In this document: piece by piece, positions 8,966 to 18,149 of the stretch
Layout: each line of letters starts with the position of its first letter
Position numbering within the stretch: the first letter of the stretch is position 1
Origin: CAUZIZ01 sp965218775
GTDB lineage: Bacteria > Acidobacteriota > UBA6911 > RPQK01 > JAJDTT01
Length of the DNA: 64,000 nt
Direction of reading: 5' to 3'
Assembly (NCBI GenBank): GCA_965218775.1
Contig: CBDCLS010000005.1
Coordinates: 2,294,001-2,358,000, forward strand
Program-made: the position numbers and the translations under genes
The notes under the pieces: model-generated
Seen by the model: only the letters and a program-made list of their open reading frames with translations
Told to the model about the DNA's origin: nothing
Databases searched by the model: none

Positions 8966-11071
8966 TCAGGGTTCTCTGTTCGTCCAAGCCGAGGTATCCC
9001 CGGACTCGAAACCGTCAACGAAGATCTCGCTCTCGTACTGCACTCCGCCCTTCTGCTTCACTCCGACCAGGGTCATGTCGAGCGTAAACCCGTTCCCTTC
9101 TGAGGGAACGTCCAGGCATGCCACAATCGTACACAGCCCGTTCAGACCCAAAGCCGGCGGATCAAACGGAAACACGGGGGTATGAATACCCGTGATCGGC
9201 GTCCTAGGATCAAAACCTTGAATTACCACGGGCGCCCCAGCCGCATTGAAGGTTTCCAGGACCAGCTGGGTCCCTTCAGGAGCCGCCTCGCCCAAGACGG
9301 AAGCTGTCGCCATCCCGGTGTTTCGAACAAAACCCTCCGTGTCGGTTCCCAGAAAGGCCGTAAATACCCGGCACTGGCCGTCTTTCAGCCAGGTTTCCGA
9401 GGTGTTCGCCGCGATGCTGAAGACCTCTGTGATCGATCCGTTCGAGAGGGTGTAGGAGCCACTGGTCGAAAGGGATGAGGAATCGCACGGCGATTCGGTC
9501 TTTACTTTCACGATCCCAATAGCCAGTTCATCGGAGGTTAACTTGAAACTCTGGGCGCCGCCCGGGGGAATCGTCCCAATCACTGTATTGTCTGGTACCA
9601 AGGCGCCGTTGATTGCCACTGGAGGAGCTGCCTGACTACCCTGGTCGAATGAGAGTTCGACTTCGCAACTGGTTTGGTTTTGGTCTCGGTTGGTGATCTC
9701 AACGGTAGTAAAAGCAATGTCGCTACCCAACGGACCGGCGAAGGCCTGTCCCAGCGTTGCTATAGTTATTCTTGCAATCTGAACGCTATTCTGCAGTGTC
9801 GCACTCCCTCCGGGACTCGTTACTACGACGTCGGCCAATGTGCCAACCGGCAGGTTGGGAACGGTGACGATGATGATCGAGTCGTCGATGACCTGAAAGG
9901 CAGCGGTTTCACCTCCAACAGTGACATGGGTAGTGTCGGAAAACCCGGAACCCGCGAGTGTAATTTTTTGATCGGGCGCCGCGGAACCCGGCGTGACGCT
10001 GGTGAGAACTGGCGGATCAACCACGCAGCCGGTGATCCTCCGGATCCGGTTATTTAAGGTATCTGCCACATAGACATCTCCAGAACCGTCAGTGGCCACG
10101 CCCTGGGGGTTGGAAAACAGAGCCTCCTCAATTGTCCCATCGGCAAAGCCGCCTATTCCGGTTCCGGCCAAGGTCGACACGACACCGGCCGGCGTGATCT
10201 TGCGGATCCGGTTATTCAAGGTATCTGCCACGTAGACGTTACCGGCACTGTCTGTGCCCACGCCGGAAGGGCGACCGAACCGAGCTTGCGCGCCCGTCCC
10301 ATCGGCAAAGCCGGCTATTCCGGTTCCGGCAAAGGTCGTCACCTCACCAGCCGGCGTGATCTTGCGAATCGCGTGATTGAGATCATCGGCTACATAGATG
10401 TTTCCGACACTGTCAATAGCCACATCGACCGGGAACTGGAACCGAGCCTGTACACCCGTCCCGTCGGCAAACCCGGCGATGCCGCTTCCCGCGAAAGTGG
10501 TCACCTCTGCAGCCGGCGTGATCTTGCGGACCACATTATTATTCGAATCCGCCACGTACAGATTTCCGGTACTGTCAATCGCCAGGCCGGCAGGGTCACG
10601 GAATTGAGCCTCCGCGCCCGTCCCATCGACAAATCCAAAAGCGCCGCTCCCGGCGAAGGTCGTCACCTCACCAGCCGGCGTGATCTTGCGAATTAGGCGA
10701 TTATTGAAATCCGCCACGTAGACATTTCCGGCACTGTCGATCGCCACGTCACTGGGGAGATTGAACTCAGCCTCCGCACCCGTTCCATTAGCAAACCCTG
10801 CTACACCGCTCCCGGCCAAGGTGGTCACCTCAGCAGCCGGAGTGATCTTGCGGATCAGATGCCCGCCCGCATCGGTCACGTAGAGATTGCCGTCACTGTC
10901 TATGGCCAGATGGTTGGGGAAATTGAACTGAGCCTCTGCGCCCGTCCCATCGGCAGAGCCGGCGACGCCGCTTCCCGCGAAGGTCGTCACCTCGCACTGT
11001 GCCGCGATGTCTTCGGGGAACAAGGCGCTGCTGAGAATCAGTCCTAAAAGTATTGGGCTCTTTCCGTGCAT
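8966..11071 (-). CDS. Secreted NHL-repeat / IPT-TIG domain protein
   Basis: After a signal peptide (ILLGLILSSALFPEDIAAQ) come six or so NHL-type propeller repeats of 54 residues, each containing VTTFAGSG, GFADGTGAEA, IDS.GN.YVAD and RKITPAG. Then follows an IPT/TIG domain (about residues 350-440, PPVLTSVTPGSAAPDQKITL) and a beta-rich tail. The C-terminus, DGFESGDTSAWTN, is a motif seen at the ends of many exported proteins of Gram-negative bacteria and may serve surface sorting. I prefer the ATG at 11071 because AGGAG is correctly spaced before it; a GTG at 11080 is possible. Role unknown; probably binding or adhesion at the cell surface. Confidence 0.85.
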   Translation of the reverse strand: MHGKSPILLGLILSSALFPEDIAAQCEVTTFAGSGVAGSADGTGAEAQFNFPNHLAIDSDGNLYVTDAGGHLIRKITPAAEVTTLAGSGVAGFANGTGAEAEFNLPSDVAIDSAGNVYVADFNNRLIRKITPAGEVTTFAGSGAFGFVDGTGAEAQFRDPAGLAIDSTGNLYVADSNNNVVRKITPAAEVTTFAGSGIAGFADGTGVQARFQFPVDVAIDSVGNIYVADDLNHAIRKITPAGEVTTFAGTGIAGFADGTGAQARFGRPSGVGTDSAGNVYVADTLNNRIRKITPAGVVSTLAGTGIGGFADGTIEEALFSNPQGVATDGSGDVYVADTLNNRIRRITGCVVDPPVLTSVTPGSAAPDQKITLAGSGFSDTTHVTVGGETAAFQVIDDSIIIVTVPNLPVGTLADVVVTSPGGSATLQNSVQIARITIATLGQAFAGPLGSDIAFTTVEITNRDQNQTSCEVELSFDQGSQAAPPVAINGALVPDNTVIGTIPPGGAQSFKLTSDELAIGIVKVKTESPCDSSSLSTSGSYTLSNGSITEVFSIAANTSETWLKDGQCRVFTAFLGTDTEGFVRNTGMATASVLGEAAPEGTQLVLETFNAAGAPVVIQGFDPRTPITGIHTPVFPFDPPALGLNGLCTIVACLDVPSEGNGFTLDMTLVGVKQKGGVQYESEIFVDGFESGDTSAWTNREP
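10027..10990 (-). repeat. 162-bp tandem repeats encoding the NHL propeller blades
   Basis: The sequence CCGGCGTGATCT (or a one-base variant) recurs at 10189, 10351, 10513, 10675 and 10837, exactly 162 bp apart, so each unit encodes 54 residues. The units are similar but diverged, which indicates an old duplication under selection. Identity is high enough for recombination to change blade number. Confidence 0.85.
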
Positions 11072-11596
11072 AGAAGCCACTCCTAGTTTTTTCGACCTTT
11101 GCTCTTACCGGCCGCTCCCATCGTTTTGCCTCAACTCTATCTAGATCCGGTTGCGAGCAAGAGAGATCAGCTTCCTTATACCATTTGCTTGTTCGAGCCG
11201 ATTGTAGCAGGTACTGCAATGGGGATAGGCCGGGCCGATGGCTGGGTCACCGAAGAAAAAGTCGAGTTTCGAACCCTCGAGGCCGTTACACGAACCTTCC
11301 AAGAGAAGTTCCAGATCTGACCGGGCTCCGCGGGTAAGCCCGGCACTATCGCCAACGAAGCCGCGAGTTGTTGGCGGTATGGGCTTCAAAATCGCGACGT
11401 TTTAACTCACTCCGTTTGGTTCACAGTTGCCACTGTCCCCTTGGGTACCCCTGTCAAACATCTCTTCTTCTCGGGAAGCAGACCGGCCGTTCGACGTCCT
11501 GGGTGGGCCGTGCGAGACTGCCGGAAGGTTGGTCCGCTCACCGTACAATCAGGGTTCAAGCCATGCCACCAGTCGGCAGTGTCCGGCCCACAATGG
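11072..11596. other. Intergenic stretch without a recognised gene
   Basis: Short open frames occur on both strands, but none resembles a known protein or has a convincing ribosome binding site. It separates the NHL gene from the Ldh remnant. Confidence 0.4.
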
Positions 11597-11623
11597 AAAA
11601 GCCCCGCCCAGAGCGGGGTTTTT
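11597..11623. terminator. Bidirectional rho-independent terminator-like hairpin
   Basis: CCCCGC at 11602-11607 pairs with GCGGGG at 11613-11618 around a five-base loop. The stem is followed by TTTTT on the plus strand and preceded by AAAA, so it could work in both directions. It lies just past the remnant of the Ldh gene on the minus strand. Confidence 0.65.
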
Positions 11624-11655
11624 GTCGGGGCGAGCCGTCCGCTCTTGGCCGTTAG

Positions 11656-11901
11656 CCCATCGATGAGCACAAAGGATGGGCCTTGTTTTACAACTTTGGG
11701 AGTCGCACCAAAGCGGATGGCCCCGCTGCGGAACCAGGGGTAAAGGAGGGGGATACAGGCAATACCCTGAGTGTCTTTCCCAAAGAGATCGGCTTGGATG
11801 AAGGACCCAGCGAAGATCCTGGCCTCGTCTTCCGCCGCCCCCAGGCCCCTGGCAACGGCCTCATAGATGGTACGGAGATAATCAGCAGATTCGCTTCTCA
11901 T
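11656..11901 (-). pseudogene. N-terminal remnant of an Ldh-family (malate/L-lactate) dehydrogenase
   Basis: From the ATG at 11901 about 82 residues (MRSESADYLRTIYEAVARGL, AGSFIQADLFGKDTQGIACI, and a GPSFVLIDG end) follow the N-terminal helical domain of the Ldh/ureidoglycolate-dehydrogenase family. The Rossmann-like remainder, about 260 residues, is absent and the frame passes into unrelated sequence. The intact relative at 25894-26973 shows what is missing. The remnant sits downstream of the PQQ propeller gene on the same strand. Confidence 0.7.
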
Positions 11902-11965
11902 CCTTCTTCCGGGCAGCGCAGCGTGGCCGTGATGCGTCGATACCACCTCGCATGCTGATGATCCG

Positions 11966-13360
11966 TCAATCCCGAGCGATACAGTACAAGTGCTTCTTCC
12001 CACGCAGAAACAACTGCTTTCCGACGATGGCGAGCGAGGCGTCGACACCTTCGTCGAGACTGTTGATTGCGAGGACCTCGTACTTGGGGCCCCGTTTGAT
12101 GACGAGCGTTGTACCGCCACGACCGGTGATGTACACTCTGCCCGCCGCGCCGGTCAGCGACGCGTACAGCGTGGAGATTCCGGACAAACGCTGATCGCTG
12201 TAGACGTCCTTGCCGGTTGTCGCATCGACGCATGACAGGATGCCTCGACGCTCCTTCGTGAAGTAGAGAAAGTTGTCATAGATCAGTGGAGACGCGACGT
12301 ACGGCGCGCCGTCGTTCCTCCGCCAGGCGACCTTGCCGTTGTCCGTGAGGTCCCCGCGGGCGGCGAGTGGAATGGCGTAGAGCGCGTACCCGCGAAATCC
12401 GGTCATGCAGTAGACTATTCCGTCGCGCACGATCGGCGATGGGATCGGGTTACTCTCTTGTCCGCCACACTCCCAAACGAGCTCGCCTGTGGCCAGATCG
12501 TAACTGCGGGTTCGGTTCTTCGCGTTGGTAATAACTTGCGTGATGCCGTCATGCGCGACGACCAGCGGTGTCGCCCAAGTAGACCCCTCGTCGCGGGAGA
12601 CTCGCCACTTCGGCTCACCGCTCTCGGTATTCAGGCATGTGATGAACGAGTCGCCCTCGTGATCCCAGTTGACGACGAGCGAATCGCCGTGAAGGACCGG
12701 GGAAGTACCCTCTCCGAACCCGAGCTTGGTCTGCATATCGCCCAGGTCGCGCTTCCATTTGAGATTTCCCTCGAGATCGTGGCAGGTGACGCCGTAAGAG
12801 CCGAACGAGGAGTAAAGGTAGGTACCGTCGGTCGTGGGCGACGCGGACGCGTATCCGTGCGACGGGTGATGGCCTTCGTGTGGAACCTGCTCGGTGGCGA
12901 CCCGATCCCAGAGCGTTTTCCCCGATTTCCGGTCGATACACAGAATCGAGAACTTGTGGAAGGTCGTCGGTGTCTCCGTGGAGAGCCGAAAACCTCCCCG
13001 TCTCCCTCGTCCCCGACGAGTGTCGCGGCGAGGAGTTTCTCTGGCGGCTGGCGGGGCGTCCGGGTCCGGTTTGCGGTCGGTCTTGATTGCCGTCAGCAGA
13101 AAGATCCGGTCCCCCCAGACGATGGGCGTGGATACTCCCGACCCGGGAACCTTGACCTTCCAGCGGATGTTCGTCGATTCATCCCAGCGCAGCGGCGGGT
13201 CGCCCTTCGGCGCGAGGCCGTTGGCGTCGGGGCCACGCCACTGGTGCCAGTTGTCCAGTCGTTCCGCATCGAGCTCGTTTGCCCGCAGGAACGGTGAGAT
13301 CAGCATCAGTGTCCATGTCAGGGTCAGTATCGGTGGTCTGCTTATCAATGTGCGAGCCAT
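11966..13360 (-). CDS. Exported PQQ-like (BamB-type) beta-propeller protein
   Basis: The 464-residue protein has a hydrophobic N-terminus (ILTLTWTLMLISPFLRA) that should act as a signal sequence, followed by the hallmark HQWRGPDANG and a series of blades with GK.LW and G.LVW.C patterns (SGKTLWDRVA, TGELVWECGG). This is the PQQ-binding-like repeat family common in Planctomycetota and Acidobacteriota, usually without a demonstrated PQQ cofactor. A low-complexity insertion rich in Arg, Gly and Pro occurs near residues 95-125. It is followed 23 bp upstream on the same strand by the sialidase-like lipoprotein gene at 13384, so the two may be cotranscribed. Confidence 0.8.
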   Translation of the reverse strand: MARTLISRPPILTLTWTLMLISPFLRANELDAERLDNWHQWRGPDANGLAPKGDPPLRWDESTNIRWKVKVPGSGVSTPIVWGDRIFLLTAIKTDRKPDPDAPPAARETPRRDTRRGRGRRGGFRLSTETPTTFHKFSILCIDRKSGKTLWDRVATEQVPHEGHHPSHGYASASPTTDGTYLYSSFGSYGVTCHDLEGNLKWKRDLGDMQTKLGFGEGTSPVLHGDSLVVNWDHEGDSFITCLNTESGEPKWRVSRDEGSTWATPLVVAHDGITQVITNAKNRTRSYDLATGELVWECGGQESNPIPSPIVRDGIVYCMTGFRGYALYAIPLAARGDLTDNGKVAWRRNDGAPYVASPLIYDNFLYFTKERRGILSCVDATTGKDVYSDQRLSGISTLYASLTGAAGRVYITGRGGTTLVIKRGPKYEVLAINSLDEGVDASLAIVGKQLFLRGKKHLYCIARD

Positions 13361-13383
13361 GACTTACTTCCTCGGTGGGTACA

Positions 13384-14412
13384 TCATGCCGACGGCAACC
13401 TCACCTTCGCCAGGTAGATGCTGGTCTTTTCCTCGTGGGTCGAGTAGTAGCTGATCCAGAGCAGGCCTTCGTGAAGCACCAACCCGGGGTAGCTGGTGTC
13501 GCCTGCGGAGGGCAGCCGCAGAATCTCGGTGACCTTCCCGGCTTCGGGGTCGAGCCACCAGAGGACGGTGCGTCTCTGGTCGTCGGGTAGCTTGAGCCGG
13601 CCCGACGCCAACACGCGCCCGTCGGGAAGGCTGATCAGGTGGGGGCCTCCGATGTACAAACCCAGGTCCTTCCACTCCCACAGGCTATACGGAGGAGTCG
13701 AGATCCCGATCTGGGCGGAGTCGTCCTTCCGGTCACGACGTAGGAGACACAGGGCCGTCTCGTCCTCCAGGAAGATGGTGGAGGCCTCGGTGGGGGCTCC
13801 CCGCTCGAAGAGGTAGTTGATGTAGGTGTCGAACTGGACGCCATCTTCGCTCCGGTAGAGACGAGCAAACTCCTCCTGGTCAGGACGGCGGGAGTGGGCT
13901 CGCCTGTCGGTGTAGGCAACTCCGTAGGCCGTTCCCTTGTGCCAGGCGACGCGCCAGAGGAGAAAGTCAGGATCTGCCACCGGTTGCAGCTCGCTCCAGT
14001 TGCTGCCGTCGGAGGAGAACGAGACGAAGGAGACAAACTTCCGCTGGTCCCCCTCCAGCCTCTCGACGTCGAACCCGAGGAGCATGAGCCTTCCATCCGG
14101 CGTCACCACCAGCTTTGGATCCCGCAGATCCCGACCTGCCTTGGGAGGCAGATGAGCCGCGGATTCCCAGCTCTCACCGTCGACAGAGCGGATGACCCGG
14201 ATCGAGCCGGCGGCGGAGACGTGGCTTTCTCCTTCCCGGAAGGTGCAATACCAGACATCCTTGAACCGGATCAGGTCGGTAAAGGCACTGTGGGGTGCCT
14301 GATCCCAGATCCGCTGGACCGAAACCAGCTCTGCTTCAGAAGCGTCCCCACAACCTGCGCCGACTGCAGCCAGCAGAACCAAAAGCCAAAAGAATTTCCC
14401 GCGTGATATCAA
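13384..14412 (-). CDS. Sialidase-like (BNR propeller) lipoprotein
   Basis: The N-terminus MISRGKFFWLLVLLAAVGAGC is a lipoprotein signal with a lipobox (VGAGC). The rest is a 320-residue propeller of the sialidase/BNR_2 type, with a CTFREGESHV segment (the Arg of FRE is a typical sialidase-fold ligand), S.DG..W repeats (SVDGESWES, SSDGSNWSEL) and a DPKLVVTPDGRLML blade. Start is a TTG preceded by GGGGAGG at 14420-14426. Hydrolytic activity on sialic acid is not proven by these motifs. It forms a likely two-gene unit with the PQQ protein. Confidence 0.75.
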   Translation of the reverse strand: MISRGKFFWLLVLLAAVGAGCGDASEAELVSVQRIWDQAPHSAFTDLIRFKDVWYCTFREGESHVSAAGSIRVIRSVDGESWESAAHLPPKAGRDLRDPKLVVTPDGRLMLLGFDVERLEGDQRKFVSFVSFSSDGSNWSELQPVADPDFLLWRVAWHKGTAYGVAYTDRRAHSRRPDQEEFARLYRSEDGVQFDTYINYLFERGAPTEASTIFLEDETALCLLRRDRKDDSAQIGISTPPYSLWEWKDLGLYIGGPHLISLPDGRVLASGRLKLPDDQRRTVLWWLDPEAGKVTEILRLPSAGDTSYPGLVLHEGLLWISYYSTHEEKTSIYLAKVRLPSA

Positions 14413-14631
14413 AGTGTGACCTCCCCTCTAATTCTTAGTCAATGATAGTCGTACAGGTCCAGACAGAGCCAGAACTGATTGTGGGCCGTCCCCAGCAGCT
14501 CTTTGAGGGCCACAATACGCGCACGGCAAAGTGGGCCCCTTCGCTTCGTATGATGTTACCACCGACGGCCAGCAGTTTGTGATGGCATTTTCAACGGAAC
14601 TCGTTGCAAGCGGGCGAATTACGGAGAGCCC
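14413..14631. other. Intergenic region upstream of two divergent genes
   Basis: No gene seen. It should hold the promoter of the minus-strand lipoprotein gene; no clear boxes were identified for that direction. Confidence 0.3.
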
Positions 14632-14660
14632 TTGGACAATTTCTGCTACCGTCCTATGCT
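14632..14660 (+). promoter_or_regulatory. Candidate sigma-70 promoter
   Basis: TTGGAC at 14632-14637 and TATGCT at 14655-14660 are separated by exactly 17 bp, close to the -35/-10 consensus. Transcription would begin near 14668 and lead into the small secreted protein gene at 14710. Confidence 0.4.
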
Positions 14661-14709
14661 AGTAACTGAGATAATATGCCGACCAGCATAATCATTGGTT
14701 AAAAGGCAG

Positions 14710-15165
14710 ATGAGCACGCTATTCATCCTGAGTCTAAGCCTAGTCTTTCTTCTTTCTTCTATAGGAGCACCAAAGAACATTGCTAAGAAGGTGCTCTTGG
14801 AGAACGGGCATGAGCTGCATATTAAGGGAATCCTACCTTCCCGGATTCTGCCACATGCCTTTTATGATCAGGCTGTGGCCTCTATACCTGGGGTCTATCC
14901 CAATTCGCAAATCATCGCCAAGAGACGTATAGGATACTTGGGAAAGAATACACCTTCTCCCTATTCTATGGTCTGCTACAAGGAATCAAAGGATCTAGAG
15001 GAAGTAACGATTAGCGGCGTCGTTACGAATAAGAACAAAGCCTGGTCTTTTGATGCCAAAGTAGTGGAATCCTCTTTCGTCGATACCCTTTTACTCGTTT
15101 TAGAAATTATAGCCGACCTGCCTTTTAACAAATCGTTGCAACCGACAGGCGAGCAGCTTTGTTGA
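14710..15165 (+). CDS. Small secreted hypothetical protein
   Basis: About 151 residues with a clear signal sequence (MSTLFILSLSLVFLLSSIGA) and no family I recognise. The mature part is mixed polar and contains HELHIKGILPSRILPHAF and a single Cys near the middle. The gene is distinctly AT-richer than its neighbours and uses A/T-ending codons, suggesting recent acquisition. A TTG at 14695 could add five residues, but the ATG at 14710 puts the positive residue and hydrophobic core in better order. The last residues, NKSLQPTGEQLC, resemble translations of repeat DNA seen at gene ends in other bacteria. Confidence 0.5.
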   Translation: MSTLFILSLSLVFLLSSIGAPKNIAKKVLLENGHELHIKGILPSRILPHAFYDQAVASIPGVYPNSQIIAKRRIGYLGKNTPSPYSMVCYKESKDLEEVTISGVVTNKNKAWSFDAKVVESSFVDTLLLVLEIIADLPFNKSLQPTGEQLC

Positions 15166-15171
15166 ACTGCC

Positions 15172-16896
15172 TCAGATCCCGTCTGCGCGCAAGTCCATTT
15201 GTAGACGACTAAGCAAGGTTGTCAGGCGCATCATGACTTCCAGCACCGCTACCCTCGAGTCAAGCTCATCCAGACGAAATCGGACACTCACGACTGACGG
15301 CTGCTCGCCCTCCTGGTGGACGGTGTAGGTCGTCGCCACGAAGGTCCCATCCGGGAGGACTTCGAGGCCGGCGTAGCCACAATCGAACCAGCGTGGGTCG
15401 TGGTGTGGTCGCCGATTGCGCAGCAGAAGAATGCGGTACTCCCCTTCTTTTCCATTGACCAGATCCGCGTAGGTGCCAACCCAGGCAACGAAGTGGCCCT
15501 TGGATGAGCTGGCTGGAGCCGTGTCTCGGAAGACAGCTACCAGGCGGCCATCGGGTGCGTAGCGTAGGTTGTGGCGATCTCCGGTGATGGCTGCCGCCGC
15601 CTCTCGGTAGGGAGACCAGGTGGTGCCCTCGTCATTACTGGTCATGATCATCGAGTTGTAGGCCCGAGATTCCTCGCGCATGACCGCTACGATCTGCGTT
15701 CCATCGGGTGATTGGATCGCTCCGGGTTCGTCAGGAAGGCCGTCCGGGTGCTGTGGCAGCCGGGTCTCTGTCCAGGTCAACCCGCCATCGCGGCTGATTG
15801 CTTTCGCGATTGCAATATCGTCGGGGCGATCTCGCTTGCCTCTGACTGGGTAGAGAATCAAGTGGCGCCCCCCAGAAATGGGAATCACCCGGTTCGGTAC
15901 CACCCAGCAGCCTAAACCGTTGAACGCCAGCGGCGTCCAGGTCAGACCCTCATCGACGGAAATCGCCTGCGTCGCCTGGTGTCCCCCAGACATGCAGATC
16001 AGACGCGGCACCCCGTCCGGACCTACCACGCGGTGAATAGTCGGGACATCCTTTCCCGTCTTCCAATTGTCGGGGACCGACAGCCTCCCTGACCAGCTCA
16101 GACCGCCATCCGTGCTCTTTTTGAGAAAGACACCGTCGCCCGCGTGCTCCGGAGGGTAGACGCAATACATCGTCTTGCCATCGGGCAGCAGCACGGTATC
16201 GGGATGACCCAGATACCGGCCCGGCAGCTTTTCGACGACTACCTGGCGCTCTTCTTCGTCGGAGATGTCCAAGGTCGGAATACCGATGGAAATTGGACGG
16301 GTGCGCTTCCATGTCAGCTCTTGTGTCGTGCCCTCGACAGAAAAATCGTGAAGGCGAAGCTGACCTTCGTGGGCCGTGAAACCCACCATTCCGAAGCGTT
16401 CGCTGGAGTTGTTGAAGGTGTGGACGCGTTTGCCATCCACACCGACTACGAATTCGTTTCCTCGTCGCGAGAGCTCGAAGGAGAAAGGACGGCCCGGCTC
16501 AAACCATGCCCCTTGCAGCGGCAAGTGACGGTGCCGAAGAAACTCCGCCGGCGGGCGGGTGGCTGTTAGGGGAAGAAAACCATCCAGTTCCCCAACCGTA
16601 CTCACTGCCAGGGAAGGACGATCCTCCGCAGACGGAACCGTCAGCCGGGCACGCACGTGGAAGTCACCGGCACCAATTTGCCGTCCCCCGTAAAGAGTGG
16701 AACGCGCCCCGTGAACGTGCATCAGGAAGATCGCATCCGACTCGAACTCCCAACCACAGCCCAATGCGCGGATCGATATCGGTTTGCCGTTGTCGACGAA
16801 GAGGGTCGTTTCGGAGTTGGAAGACTCGTCTGCACACGCTCCCAGAAAAAGGAGTGCAAGCAGCAAAGGCGCCTTTATGTGGAGCGGCAATATCAC
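15172..16896 (-). CDS. Sialidase-like lipoprotein with N-terminal laminin-G-like domain
   Basis: The protein starts with a lipoprotein signal (LLLALLFLGAC). Residues 30-200 form a beta-sandwich-like region resembling concanavalin/LamG modules found in front of exo-sialidases (RPFSFELSRRGNEFVVGVDG). Residues 210-540 are a propeller with three clear Asp-boxes: STDGGLSWSG, SRDGGLTWTE and SNDEGTTWSP. An Arg-containing blade (AVMREESRAYNSMI) fits the substrate pocket of this fold. Length 574 is reasonable for a two-domain exo-sialidase-like protein. The start is a GTG without a strong ribosome binding site. Probably a surface glycan-processing or glycan-binding protein. Confidence 0.78.
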   Translation of the reverse strand: MILPLHIKAPLLLALLFLGACADESSNSETTLFVDNGKPISIRALGCGWEFESDAIFLMHVHGARSTLYGGRQIGAGDFHVRARLTVPSAEDRPSLAVSTVGELDGFLPLTATRPPAEFLRHRHLPLQGAWFEPGRPFSFELSRRGNEFVVGVDGKRVHTFNNSSERFGMVGFTAHEGQLRLHDFSVEGTTQELTWKRTRPISIGIPTLDISDEEERQVVVEKLPGRYLGHPDTVLLPDGKTMYCVYPPEHAGDGVFLKKSTDGGLSWSGRLSVPDNWKTGKDVPTIHRVVGPDGVPRLICMSGGHQATQAISVDEGLTWTPLAFNGLGCWVVPNRVIPISGGRHLILYPVRGKRDRPDDIAIAKAISRDGGLTWTETRLPQHPDGLPDEPGAIQSPDGTQIVAVMREESRAYNSMIMTSNDEGTTWSPYREAAAAITGDRHNLRYAPDGRLVAVFRDTAPASSSKGHFVAWVGTYADLVNGKEGEYRILLLRNRRPHHDPRWFDCGYAGLEVLPDGTFVATTYTVHQEGEQPSVVSVRFRLDELDSRVAVLEVMMRLTTLLSRLQMDLRADGI

Positions 16897-16976
16897 CCAA
16901 TTGATAACGGTATCTCATCCACGAAAAGCGGTAAAGGGGAGTCAAGAAGAGGCCTGAGGAGTCCAAATATTGGGGT

Positions 16977-18002
16977 CTATACCTTGGGTTCTACATAAAA
17001 GCGTCGGTGTTGGAGCTCCAGACGCTTATTGTCTGGCTCGCCATCGCCGTCTACGTCCACCAACACTTTGATCTTTCTCTTCTTGCCCTTCTGGCGGTCG
17101 TTGAGTGGTGTGTAGCCTAGGGTGTATTGGAAGCGGATCATGGCCGCGATGGATTTCAGTACCTCGTCCGTATCAGCCTGGAACCGGAGCGTGTAGGATC
17201 TTCCGCCAGAGCTCTGGGAGAAGGTTCGCAGCGTGTTTCTGGATTGGTAGTGCTGGAGGCGGCCGATATCACTCATGTAGGGATCTGCTCTCAGTGCCGC
17301 CGCCTCTCCGATGGCTATGGAGTAGACCGGGACTCCTGCGTTGGCCACCACCTTGCGCGCCTCGTCGAAGTTGATCCTGCTCAAGCTATCCCGGCCCGTG
17401 GAGATCAAGAGCACGGCGGTTCGTCCCTCGACTCCGGACAACCCCGCATAGTCCATGTTCCCCGCCAGGGCGAACTCGAGCGCGTCGTACAGGGAACTCT
17501 CACGGTAGAAGGGAGGATCCTTGGCGAGTCCCCTGAGAGAGTTGAAGAGCTTGCCGCGGTGAGCTGTGAAGTCCGAGACCACCCTGGGTTTGATGTCGAA
17601 GGAGATCAAAGCGGCGTAGTCCTCTGGGTCCAGGATCTGGGAGATGAACATTCCAGCCGGATAGACGACTTCACCCAGCAGCGGGAGGATACGCCTGCTG
17701 TACTCCAGCAACAGGACGATATTCATGGGTGCTTCACCGCCGGTGAAGACCGTCACCGGTTGCTCGACACCATCCTCGAGGATCTTGAATTGTTCCTTTT
17801 TCAGGTCCGTATAAACGCTGCCCTCTTTGTCGACTACTACAACAGGAACGCGAACCACCTCCGATTCCACTTTGAACGTCGGTCCTGGGTCCAGTGAGGG
17901 AGAAGCTGCATCAGCTCCTGCTGCAGGGTTGGCCATGATCCCCAATAGAATGAGAATCATTCTCAGGTGCTCTCCCGTCGTTGCTCGCGCCAGTACTCTC
18001 AT
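16977..18002 (-). CDS. Acidobacterial VWFA-related domain protein
   Basis: The 341-residue protein has a signal sequence, then VESEVVRVPVVVVDKEGSVY and LKKEQFKILEDGVEQPVTVF, the characteristic preamble of the acidobacterial VWFA-related family, then a von Willebrand A domain (NIVLLLEYSRRILP in the place of DxSxS, TAVLLISTGRDSLS) and the typical ending RKIKVLVDVD. The MIDAS DxSxS is altered to EYSRR, so metal-dependent ligand binding may be weakened. The start is well supported by AAGGAGATGATCC before the ATG. This family is greatly expanded in Acidobacteriota and is my main taxonomic clue. Confidence 0.85.
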   Translation of the reverse strand: MRVLARATTGEHLRMILILLGIMANPAAGADAASPSLDPGPTFKVESEVVRVPVVVVDKEGSVYTDLKKEQFKILEDGVEQPVTVFTGGEAPMNIVLLLEYSRRILPLLGEVVYPAGMFISQILDPEDYAALISFDIKPRVVSDFTAHRGKLFNSLRGLAKDPPFYRESSLYDALEFALAGNMDYAGLSGVEGRTAVLLISTGRDSLSRINFDEARKVVANAGVPVYSIAIGEAAALRADPYMSDIGRLQHYQSRNTLRTFSQSSGGRSYTLRFQADTDEVLKSIAAMIRFQYTLGYTPLNDRQKGKKRKIKVLVDVDGDGEPDNKRLELQHRRFYVEPKV

Positions 18003-18149
18003 GGATCATCTCCTTCTTACTGTTATTCGGATGGAATCAGTGAGGATTTGGATCAACGCCCCGTATTGAACGGCGGCAGCGCGGCTGCTAGAATCGTCCC
18101 GAGTCAGGTGAGCCTGGGTTTTGGTTCCATCAAAGGAAAGTAGAACGCC

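Noticed and set aside
15120..15180. Possible integron attC-like site at the end of the small secreted protein gene (AACAAATCGTTGCAACCGAC, then GTTGAAC)
   Set aside because: GTTGAAC fits the GTTRRRY core, but the partner core does not fit RYYYAAC, and the site is too short with no second paired box. No integrase is in the window.
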